DNA from: an uncultured Bacteroidales bacterium | Lineage (GTDB): Bacteria; Bacteroidota; Bacteroidia; Bacteroidales; P3 | Direction of reading: 5' to 3' | Length of the DNA stretch: 14,889 nucleotides | Assembly (NCBI GenBank): GCA_937906975.1 | Contig: CALCUN010000174.1 | Location: 1-14,889 of the forward strand | Shown: positions 7,904-14,104 of the stretch, piece by piece | How positions within the stretch are numbered: position 1 is the first letter of the stretch | Layout of the letters: every line of letters starts with the position of its first letter | Notes under the pieces: generated by a model | Seen by the model: the letters and a program-made list of their open reading frames with translations, nothing else | Told to the model about the DNA's origin: nothing | Database searches by the model: none | Position numbers and translations under genes: made by a program

Positions 7904-7929
7904 GTAACGTTTTTCACCTTTTGCTTGTC
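7904..7929 (+). promoter_or_regulatory. ECF-type promoter candidate in front of the sigma factor gene
   Basis: GTAAC (7904-7908) and TGTC (7926-7929), with 17 bases between them, resemble the general ECF promoter pattern GGAAC-N16/17-CGTC. No TAnnTTTG element is seen in the 57-base gap. A start of transcription near 7936 would lie just before the ATG at 7942. Many ECF sigma factors activate their own gene, so this may be an autoregulatory site. A weak hairpin, CAAAAGTG (7897-7904) with CACCTTTTG (7915-7923), overlaps it and might partly end the peptidase transcript. Confidence 0.4.
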
Positions 7930-7941
7930 TTTATAGATGAA

Positions 7942-8490
7942 ATGTTACAAGAACAAGAACTAAACAAACTAATCGAATTATGTAAGGCTGGTGATAAGAA
8001 AGCACAGCAAGACATATTTAATCTGAAAAAAGACGAACTTTTTGCTATATGTAAACGATACGCATTAAGTTCTTCGGAAGCAGAAGATATGTTTATTGAG
8101 GGCTTTACTAAGATTTTTCAATACATTGACACGCTTTCTTACGGCAGTTTTGAGCCTTGGGCAAGACGTGTAATGATAAACACTTGCATAAACACATATC
8201 ACAAAGAATTAAGACGCAAAACAACTGAAATAACAACCGAGGAATATTCTGAAAACGTAGAAATAGAATCTGATGTTAAGTTTACTCATGATGATTTACA
8301 ATATTGCTTAGAGCAACTCGGAGATGAACAAAGAATAATATTCAATCTATTTGCAATTGACGATTATAAATCAAAGGAAATTGCAGAAATGCTAAATATA
8401 AGCGATGAAAAAGTAAGAACAACTATACACAGAAGCAAAGTAAAACTAAAAAAACTATTAACAGAATTAGACAAAAAAAGGAGTAGGTAA
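7942..8490 (+). CDS. ECF-type RNA polymerase sigma factor
   Basis: Predicted 182-residue sigma-70 family protein with only regions 2 and 4, typical of ECF sigma factors. Region 2 covers about residues 20-92 and includes the core-binding segment around SSEAEDMFIEGFTKIF and the DNA-melting/-10 recognition segment WARRVMINTCINTYHKELRR. Region 4 covers about 118-172, with CLEQLGDEQRIIFNLF and the helix-turn-helix SKEIAEMLNISDEKVRTTIHRS that reads the -35 element. ATG 7942 is preferred over TTG 7921, because the TTG would fall inside the promoter candidate and adds residues before the family start. The stop overlaps the start of the next gene as TAATG, so sigma factor and putative anti-sigma factor are co-translated. 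Confidence 0.92.
   Translation: MLQEQELNKLIELCKAGDKKAQQDIFNLKKDELFAICKRYALSSSEAEDMFIEGFTKIFQYIDTLSYGSFEPWARRVMINTCINTYHKELRRKTTEITTEEYSENVEIESDVKFTHDDLQYCLEQLGDEQRIIFNLFAIDDYKSKEIAEMLNISDEKVRTTIHRSKVKLKKLLTELDKKRSR
8477..8483 (+). promoter_or_regulatory. Strong Shine-Dalgarno of the anti-sigma-like gene
   Basis: AAAGGAG lies six bases before the ATG at 8490, inside the sigma factor coding region. Bacteroidota genes mostly lack such a site, and the other starts in this window show only A-rich leaders. It fixes the start and suggests the downstream protein is made at least as efficiently as the sigma factor, as expected for an inhibitor. Confidence 0.7.
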
Positions 8491-9338
8491 TGAAAATAGA
8501 AGATTTATTCAAAGAAAAAATGAGCAATGCCAATGTTAAGGCACCAGAAGGCTTGTGGAATAAAATAGAAAGTAATCTAAATCAAATCCCAAGCAACACA
8601 AACATCACAAACAATGCCCAAAACATTCTCACAAATGCAAGCTCTACTTTTTCCACAACGCTAAAAGTAATAGCGGTTAGTTGTGGCGTAGGCGCCGCAT
8701 CAATATGTGGATATTTAATCTACGATAATATGCAAGAAAACCCTACTACTCCAACAACAATATCACAAACCCAAAGCAATACTCCTAAAAATTCTGAAAC
8801 TATTTTCGACACCACAAAAATAATATTAGAAAAACAAACTCCTATTACAAAACAATCACAAACAAAACCAATTACAACAACAACGCAAACACCTATTGAC
8901 ACCACAATTCTAATAGAACAAACTCCTCAAACCAAACAAGAAACCCTCATTGTTCAACAACCTCAAACAACACCACAGCCAGCACCTGCTCAACCCGCTA
9001 TTGAAGAAGTAAAACCAATAGAAGAAACACCCGTAATAGAAGAAGAAATCGCTCAAATACAAGAAGAAATATTTGAGCCAAATATTAAGCGACCAAACTT
9101 CGTAAGTCCAAACAACGATGGCATAAACGATATATTTAAAATTGAGAATTTAGAATCTTATCCTGATAATGAATTGATTATATTCGACAAAAACGGAAGA
9201 ATTATCTATCAAGCAAATCCATACAACAATGATTGGGAAGCCGCAAACATTCAACAAGGAACATATTTCTATAAATTGTTAATAAAACAAGGGCAAAACA
9301 AAAAAATATTCAACGGAAGCATCACAATAATGTTATAA
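8490..9338 (+). CDS. Anti-sigma-like membrane protein with C-terminal CHU_C (T9SS type B-like) domain
   Basis: Predicted 282-residue single-span protein. Residues 1-57 are cytoplasmic in type and begin MKIEDLFKEKMSNANVKAPE followed by GLWNKIE. This resembles the N-terminus of many Bacteroidota proteins encoded directly after ECF sigma genes. Residues 58-78 form one hydrophobic span (LKVIAVSCGVGAASICGYLIY), with no cleavable signal peptide before it. Residues 80-199 are a Pro/Thr/Gln-rich, then Glu-rich tether with imperfect QTPI/QTPQ repeats. Residues 200-282 match the gliding-motility-associated C-terminal domain: FVSPNNDGINDIFKI, LIIFDKNGRIIY, NDWEA, QGTYFYKLLIK and the final NGSITIML. In secreted proteins this domain is a T9SS type B signal. 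Here it would be tethered to the inner membrane. Sigma inhibition is inferred from gene order and the N-terminus, not proven. Confidence 0.82.
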   Translation: MKIEDLFKEKMSNANVKAPEGLWNKIESNLNQIPSNTNITNNAQNILTNASSTFSTTLKVIAVSCGVGAASICGYLIYDNMQENPTTPTTISQTQSNTPKNSETIFDTTKIILEKQTPITKQSQTKPITTTTQTPIDTTILIEQTPQTKQETLIVQQPQTTPQPAPAQPAIEEVKPIEETPVIEEEIAQIQEEIFEPNIKRPNFVSPNNDGINDIFKIENLESYPDNELIIFDKNGRIIYQANPYNNDWEAANIQQGTYFYKLLIKQGQNKKIFNGSITIML

Positions 9339-9419
9339 AATTGTTTTTTTATATTTCTGAAAAACAAAATATTACAAAAAGTCTTTAAAAAAAAACTTAA
9401 ATTTTATTTTGCATTAAAG

Positions 9420-9438
9420 GCAATATTCTTAATATTGC
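9420..9438. repeat. 19-bp palindrome in the leader of the small acidic protein gene
   Basis: Perfect 8-base arms GCAATATT (9420-9427) and AATATTGC (9431-9438) surround CTT. It starts 8 bases after a -7-like element TTATTTTG (9404-9411, one mismatch to TAnnTTTG) and ends 20 bases before the ATG at 9459. It could be an operator for a dimeric regulator or a small leader hairpin; the second half also resembles a -7 element (TAATATTG). Confidence 0.45.
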
Positions 9439-9458
9439 AAAAAAATTACAAGTTAAAT

Positions 9459-9866
9459 ATGAAAAAAGAGATACAAAAGAAACGTTCAATAATCAGTTAT
9501 CAAAACTTACCACAAGAAGCCATTGACTTGTTTGAAGAAAAGTACGGAGATGGCTATGCTGATTACGCTCAAAAAATAACTAAACCTGATGGCTCTGCAT
9601 TATATGTTGTTCCTTTGGAAACAAGTGATGCTATTTACATGGTAAAGGTCGATGTTGTAATAGATTCTAAGTTCTCGGAAGAAGAATTTGACAAAGAAAT
9701 TTTAGGCACATCGAAAAATGATGACGAAATCGTTAGTGCTCACGCAGAAGAAGACGAAGATGAAAAAGTAGGTCAAGACAAATTCGTTTTAGTTCATGGA
9801 GATTATTCAGATGTTGGCGATGTGGCAGATGACGATGACGAAGATGAGGAAGAAGATGAAGATTAA
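9459..9866 (+). CDS. Small highly acidic protein of unknown function
   Basis: Predicted 135 residues from ATG 9459; an in-frame TTG at 9435 overlaps the palindrome and is less likely. There is no signal peptide or membrane span, so it is probably cytoplasmic. The N-terminus is basic (MKKEIQKKRS). A compact region of about residues 10-72 follows, with SYQNLPQEAIDLFEEKYGDGY and YVVPLETSDAIYMVKVDV, which looks like a small alpha/beta fold. The C-terminal half is strongly acidic, with EEDEDE in the middle and 12 consecutive Asp/Glu residues at the very end. I have the impression that similar short proteins occur in Bacteroidales, but I know of no function. It lies 120 bases after the anti-sigma-like gene, with its own promoter-like site, so it may not be in that operon. 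Confidence 0.75.
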   Translation: MKKEIQKKRSIISYQNLPQEAIDLFEEKYGDGYADYAQKITKPDGSALYVVPLETSDAIYMVKVDVVIDSKFSEEEFDKEILGTSKNDDEIVSAHAEEDEDEKVGQDKFVLVHGDYSDVGDVADDDDEDEEEDED

Positions 9867-9880
9867 TTTTTAATAAATCA

Positions 9881-9917
9881 TAAAAAAAGAGGTGTAAGAC
9901 TTACACCTCTTTTTTTA
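9881..9917. terminator. Symmetric bidirectional terminator overlapping a stop codon
   Basis: Perfect 18-base arms (9881-9898 and 9900-9917) contain GAGGTGTAAG/CTTACACCTC plus a run of seven A or T on the outer side. Transcripts from both directions therefore end in a stem followed by seven U. On the minus strand the last codons of the O-antigen ligase-like gene (KKEV and stop) are themselves the right arm. Confidence 0.9.
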
Positions 9918-11142
9918 TTGTCTTAAATCCGCTCAGCCAAATTAAGAAAAACGCTACAAAATGCACACCCTGCTGACGCTCTATTATGGACTCTGTCATC
10001 ATATACACACATAACATTCCTATTGAAAAAAGAAATATCAATCCTTCCTTATTCCAAAACGGCAAAGAAAAGACAAACAACATCACAATAAAGCACAACC
10101 CTCCTATCAACCCTATTGCAACTACTGTTTGTATAAATTGATTATGAGGATTAAGGTAAGAACTAAATTTAACCCCCTTTTCCAAATAAAAATCCTCCAT
10201 TTCACTTCTCACATCTCCTGTTCCTGCTCCAAAAATAGGATTTCGCTCTATAAGTTCAACAACATTTCCAAAAATGAACCCTCTTAAATGTCCAGAAGCT
10301 AATACTTTCCCGTCTTTTTCCTCTGGTTTTTGCACCTCTTCCACAGCATAAGAAAATCTATTACTAATTTCATTAACATAAACAAAAGAAATCACAAAGA
10401 CAACACTAACACATAAATACGCCAAAGCATTGACTATTTTTTTTCTTATCGCAACTTCGTTTAACAATATCACAACAAAGGCTAAGAACATTGCAATAAT
10501 TCCAATTCTTGAGTTTAAAAGAACATTAAACAACGACAACAACAACATTATTGCAAGTTTTAATATCATTGCTTTTTTAGAAGACTTTGCCATGTATTTA
10601 CTTGGCATTCTATATAAAAACAATAGAGAAAAGCTTGTAAACATTGACAAATATGTAGGGTGATATTTCTTTGCTAAATTAACATATAAAATTTCTTTCA
10701 TACAGAAAACTTCATCGTCAAAAGCGTTAAACAAAGCCTTTGTTAAGCAATAAACTTGCATAACAAGCAATCCTATTAAGAAAGCCAAGAATAATTTCCA
10801 CAATCTATGTTTTGTGATAGCGTTTTGAGGAAGAAAACAAATTGCAATCGGCAAAAGAATCAGCGGAAGCTTAATCATCAAATCATCAAAACCTGCTTTC
10901 AAATCAGCAGTGTAAAACATTCCTATGCAATAAAGCAAATAAAACAGAACTATATAAAGCAAAGGATTTCTCAGACTTAGAATTCGAGAAAAATATGTTT
11001 GATTCTTATTAACAAATAGATTTATCGCCAAAACAAGTAATAACAAAAACAAAGATAATGTTTTAAAAAATGGGGGAAGACTAATAGAAAATCCTGCAAA
11101 CAATAGTATTGGATAAATGGATTTATGAATAAAACTCTTCAT
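9901..11142 (-). CDS. O-antigen ligase / polymerase family membrane protein (Wzy_C type)
   Basis: Predicted 413-residue polytopic membrane protein with about 11-12 hydrophobic segments and a large extracytoplasmic loop, consistent with the O-antigen ligase (WaaL) or polymerase (Wzy) superfamily. Useful landmarks are HPTYLS (161-166), NSRIG with Arg212, the loop segment RGFIFGNVVELIERNPIFGAG (from Arg287), NPHNQFIQ with His333, and TESIIERQQG (383-392). Arginine and histidine residues in these places are typical of the catalytic loop. The likely job is transfer of an undecaprenyl-linked glycan to lipid A core or to a growing chain in the periplasm. Ligase and polymerase cannot be told apart from the sequence. 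The gene is divergent from a membrane glycosyltransferase. Its promoter is probably TAATTTTG at 11169-11176. Confidence 0.85.
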   Translation of the reverse strand: MKSFIHKSIYPILLFAGFSISLPPFFKTLSLFLLLLVLAINLFVNKNQTYFSRILSLRNPLLYIVLFYLLYCIGMFYTADLKAGFDDLMIKLPLILLPIAICFLPQNAITKHRLWKLFLAFLIGLLVMQVYCLTKALFNAFDDEVFCMKEILYVNLAKKYHPTYLSMFTSFSLLFLYRMPSKYMAKSSKKAMILKLAIMLLLSLFNVLLNSRIGIIAMFLAFVVILLNEVAIRKKIVNALAYLCVSVVFVISFVYVNEISNRFSYAVEEVQKPEEKDGKVLASGHLRGFIFGNVVELIERNPIFGAGTGDVRSEMEDFYLEKGVKFSSYLNPHNQFIQTVVAIGLIGGLCFIVMLFVFSLPFWNKEGLIFLFSIGMLCVYMMTESIIERQQGVHFVAFFLIWLSGFKTIKKEV

Positions 11143-11168
11143 ATCATTAAGTGTTTGTATTTTCTCTG

Positions 11169-11176
11169 CAAAATTA
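11169..11176 (-). promoter_or_regulatory. -7 element of the O-antigen ligase-like gene
   Basis: The minus strand reads TAATTTTG, a full match to TAnnTTTG, 26 bases before the ATG at 11142. The -33 position holds only a T-rich stretch, with no exact TTTG. It lies next to the inverted repeat 11182-11217. Confidence 0.5.
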
Positions 11177-11181
11177 CAAAT

Positions 11182-11217
11182 TAAATCAAAGAATTAAAAA
11201 TTTATCTCTTTGATTTA
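11182..11217. repeat. 11-bp inverted repeat between divergent promoters
   Basis: TAAATCAAAGA (11182-11192) is the exact reverse complement of TCTTTGATTTA (11207-11217), with 14 bases between. It lies just upstream of the minus-strand -7 element (11169-11176) and 18 bases before the probable -33 of the plus-strand promoter. This is a suitable place for a protein binding to two half-sites about two helical turns apart and controlling both envelope-glycan genes. The A/T richness makes chance more likely than it would be in GC-balanced DNA. Confidence 0.4.
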
Positions 11218-11234
11218 TTTTTTTCTTTCTTTGC

Positions 11235-11265
11235 TTTAGCGTTACAGATTTAAGTATTATTTTTG
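11235..11265 (+). promoter_or_regulatory. Promoter of the glycosyltransferase-TPR gene
   Basis: TATTTTTG (11258-11265) matches TAnnTTTG. TTTA (11235-11238), 19 bases upstream, is a near match to the -33 TTTG. The predicted leader is about 20 bases before the ATG at 11292. Confidence 0.5.
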
Positions 11266-11291
11266 CCAACCTAAATTTTAAGTTTTGAATT

Positions 11292-13457
11292 ATGAAGAAT
11301 TGGAAAAATATTTTCATAGCATCTGCTGTTTTTGCATTGCTTTATTTGATAATCTGTGGATTTGGAGCTGGTGCTTCTGGAGATGAATATTTTCATGTAA
11401 ATCATTCAGAAAATGTTTTCAACTATTACAAAACCTTTGGCGAGGATAAAACTGCAGCAACCCCAACAGACAACAATAACCTGCCTTATTATAGTCAATT
11501 ACCCGACACTTTCATTCAGCTTATCATAAAAACTTTTGGTATTGACAACTATATGACTTACCGACACTTGCTTTGTAATCTTATTGCTTGGCTTGGTATA
11601 ATTTTCTCTGCGCTTTTAGCAAAAAAACTCGGCGGTTGGAAAGCTGCAACTATAACTGTAATTTTACTTTTAATATCTCCTCGTTTTATTGGACACTCTT
11701 TTAACAATCTTAAAGACATTCCTTTTGCTAGTTTTTCTATTATGTCTATTTATTACATAATAAGATTTTTAGAACATCTACCTAAAATTAAGATTTCTTC
11801 TGCAATAATGCTTACAATCTCAATTTTCTTAACTACTTCTGTGCGTGTAGGAGGACTTTTAATGATTGCATATTTTGGATTGTTTGCAACAGTTTACTAT
11901 ATCTACAAAAGACAAATTCTAAAACCTGTTTTTCTTAAAACTCTACTTATCTCTCTTGGCATTTGCGTTGTTTCCTACTTCTTAACCGTACTTGTGTGGC
12001 CTTACGCCTTAGAAGGCGTTTTCTCAAATGTCTTTAACGCTTTCTTAAATATGAATAAATTTGAAATTTCCATAAGACAAAACTTTGAAGGCGTAGCTCA
12101 ATGGTCTGATGACTTACCTTGGTATTATTCTTGTAAGTATATGCTAATCACAATCCCTATTGTAGTACTTGTAGGCTTTGTTTTATCTTTAGTTTTCCTT
12201 TATCGCAATCGCAAAAACTGGTTTTTATACTTAGTTTTGCTTTTTGCAACAATTTTCCCTCTTGTTTGGATAACAATAAACAACTCAAATGTTTATGGAG
12301 GTTGGAGACATTTAATTTTCATCTACCTACCTTTAGTTATTTTATCCGCTCTTGGAATTTCAACTCTAATAGATTTACTAAAAAACAAATATGTAAAAAT
12401 AGTTGTTATTGCTTGTTTTGTTACTCTTTCTTTACACCCTATTTCTCATTCAATAAGAAACAATCCTTATCAATATGTTTACTTCAATCAACTCTGTGGT
12501 TCAACAAAAGGAGCTTATGGACAATATGAATTAGACTATTATTATCATTCTCTAAGAGAAGCCTCAGAATGGATTATTGATAATGCAAAAAAAGATTCTG
12601 CAAATCAAGAAAAAATTATTGTTGCTTGCTGGCACAAACCTATTATAGACTATTATTTTCGTAATGACACAACAAAATTCAAAACAGAATTTGTTCGCTG
12701 GAACGAAAGAGGAGAATTTGATTGGGACTATGCAATTTTCTGTAACACGGGAATATATCCTTCACACTTGTTAAAAGGGACCTTCCCTCCTAAAAACACA
12801 GTCCATAGCATTGAGATTGATAATTATCCTATATGTATTGTTTTGAAAAGAGAGGATAAAAATGATTTATATGGCACTTGGGAAAGAGATAAAGGCAATT
12901 TAGACAAGGCTTTATCGCATTACAAAATTTCTTTAGCAAAAGATAGTTTAAATGAAACCGCTTTGCTTAATTCCTCTCAAGTCTATCTTTACAAAGCACA
13001 AGAAGAAGACACCTTATACCTTGAACGTGCAGACTCTTCTCTTGTACTTATAAACAGATTATTAAAATATAATCCAGAGCATGAAAACGCTAATTATTTT
13101 AAAGCATACGCTCTACTGATGAAAAACCAAGTTAAAGAATCTTTATTTGTCTTGAATAATCTAATCACTTTATACAATCCTAAATATCCTGCTGCATACG
13201 AATTATCTGCAAACATTCTATTTCAATTAGGCGAAATTGAAAATGCAGAAAGCCATTTGCTAAAAATAATTGAATTGGGTATTGCAAGCGAAAACACAGT
13301 TGTAATGCTCTTTAAGCTATACGATGCAATGGGTATTGGAGAAAGTGAAAAATATATAAGATTGTATTCACACATGGAAAGATTCCACAGAGAGGCTGGC
13401 GATAAAAAAATGGCCGATGAATACTTAGAGGCATTAAATCAAGTAAGCTCTTACTAA
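11292..13457 (+). CDS. GT-C family (PMT/GT39-like) membrane glycosyltransferase with C-terminal TPR repeats
   Basis: Predicted 721-residue protein. The N-terminal half (about 1-390) has around ten membrane spans. Just after the first span comes the acidic motif SGDEYFH (29-35), with Asp31/Glu32 in the first extracytoplasmic loop, as in lipid-phosphate-sugar dependent GT-C enzymes of the GT39/ArnT type. A second conserved-looking loop reads SPRFIGHSFNNLKDIPFA (129-146). Residues about 390-520 form a soluble domain. From about 524 to the end there are helical repeats, beginning GTWERDKGNLDKALSHYKIS, that fit three to five TPR units and should be periplasmic. The likely role is transfer of a sugar from a lipid carrier to an envelope glycan or protein, with the TPR part binding a partner or acceptor. 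The sugar and acceptor are unknown. The gene ends inside a hairpin (13441-13480). Confidence 0.82.
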   Translation: MKNWKNIFIASAVFALLYLIICGFGAGASGDEYFHVNHSENVFNYYKTFGEDKTAATPTDNNNLPYYSQLPDTFIQLIIKTFGIDNYMTYRHLLCNLIAWLGIIFSALLAKKLGGWKAATITVILLLISPRFIGHSFNNLKDIPFASFSIMSIYYIIRFLEHLPKIKISSAIMLTISIFLTTSVRVGGLLMIAYFGLFATVYYIYKRQILKPVFLKTLLISLGICVVSYFLTVLVWPYALEGVFSNVFNAFLNMNKFEISIRQNFEGVAQWSDDLPWYYSCKYMLITIPIVVLVGFVLSLVFLYRNRKNWFLYLVLLFATIFPLVWITINNSNVYGGWRHLIFIYLPLVILSALGISTLIDLLKNKYVKIVVIACFVTLSLHPISHSIRNNPYQYVYFNQLCGSTKGAYGQYELDYYYHSLREASEWIIDNAKKDSANQEKIIVACWHKPIIDYYFRNDTTKFKTEFVRWNERGEFDWDYAIFCNTGIYPSHLLKGTFPPKNTVHSIEIDNYPICIVLKREDKNDLYGTWERDKGNLDKALSHYKISLAKDSLNETALLNSSQVYLYKAQEEDTLYLERADSSLVLINRLLKYNPEHENANYFKAYALLMKNQVKESLFVLNNLITLYNPKYPAAYELSANILFQLGEIENAESHLLKIIELGIASENTVVMLFKLYDAMGIGESEKYIRLYSHMERFHREAGDKKMADEYLEALNQVSSY

Positions 13458-13480
13458 TTTTGGTAAGTAAGAGCTTGCTT
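13441..13480. terminator. Terminator hairpin between convergent genes
   Basis: Arms 13441-13455 and 13466-13480 pair over 15 positions with one G-T, centred on AAGCTCTTACT/AGTAAGAGCTT, with a 10-base loop. On the plus strand TCTTTGTTTA follows, a moderate U-tract. The left arm runs into the stop codon of the glycosyltransferase (13455-13457). The minus-strand gene ends 8 bases to the right, so the hairpin may serve both, though the minus-strand U-tract is weak. Confidence 0.75.
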
Positions 13481-13487
13481 TCTTTGT

Positions 13488-14084
13488 TTATAATAACATA
13501 TCTATAAATTCGGGAAGTTCTGTCAAAGGTTTAAAGCCTTTTTCCTGCATATTGTCGGAAATTGTTGTCAGTTCAAAATAAGAAAGCAGTGTTGCACATT
13601 CATATTCCCCTATCATCTCTTCAATAAGAGAGTAAACCGCAACAAGCAAATCCTCATCTTCTGTTTCTTTTGCATCTAAGGCAATTTGAAGTCCCAACAT
13701 TTGCTCATCTTCTTGGTTTTCCATTGGCATAAACCACATTTTCTTACTGCTCAAATGGTAGTTTTCAAAACTAATATTAACATTTGCTCCTTTTCCTTGC
13801 TTAAAGGCTACAATATCCCAAAAGTCTAAAACAGGAGATTGTTCATAAAGATTTATCAAGTCTTCAAAATAATCCACATCACCTTCAGCTGTAAGAGTTA
13901 ATTTACGACCATTTGTGCTCAATTTACCAATTTCCAACGACAATCCTTCGCTATATTGTTTCAAATCACTGTCAATAGAATCTAAAACCTCATCTTTTTC
14001 TGCTAGGCTTAAAGAATCTAAATCCATCAACTTATCACTTTTTTCTTTAAAGCGATTCCAAAATTCTTCTATCGTTATTTTCAT
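13488..14084 (-). CDS. Conserved-looking protein of unknown function
   Basis: Predicted 198-residue soluble protein without signal peptide or membrane span, rich in Asp and Glu. After an N-terminal helical part (residues 1-45), the segment SLEIG, KLTLTAEGDVDYFEDLINL, SPVLDFWDIVAFKQG and KKMWFMPM resembles, as far as I can recall, a group of uncharacterised bacterial proteins with an LTAEGD...F motif followed by an MWFMP-type strand. I cannot name the family with confidence. The C-terminal part has a helix (LLVAVYSLIEEMIGEYE) and ends GFKPLTELPEFIDMLL. The ATG at 14084 lies 20 bases after the murB stop, so it is probably cotranscribed with murB. A link to peptidoglycan synthesis is only positional. 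Confidence 0.8.
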   Translation of the reverse strand: MKITIEEFWNRFKEKSDKLMDLDSLSLAEKDEVLDSIDSDLKQYSEGLSLEIGKLSTNGRKLTLTAEGDVDYFEDLINLYEQSPVLDFWDIVAFKQGKGANVNISFENYHLSSKKMWFMPMENQEDEQMLGLQIALDAKETEDEDLLVAVYSLIEEMIGEYECATLLSYFELTTISDNMQEKGFKPLTELPEFIDMLL

Positions 14085-14104
14085 TTCTATTTGTTTATTT
14101 TTGT

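Noticed and set aside
8720..8905. Minus-strand open frame within the tether-coding region
   Set aside because: It is the antisense shadow of the Thr/Gln/Pro-rich codons, giving an artificial Val/Cys/Ile-rich sequence.
8834..8940. CRISPR-like or tandem DNA repeat
   Set aside because: The units are short, imperfect and in frame with the protein repeats; there are no regular spacers.
12266..12529. Second plus-strand open frame inside the glycosyltransferase gene
   Set aside because: It lies wholly within the GT-C coding region in another frame and shows no domain or initiation signal.
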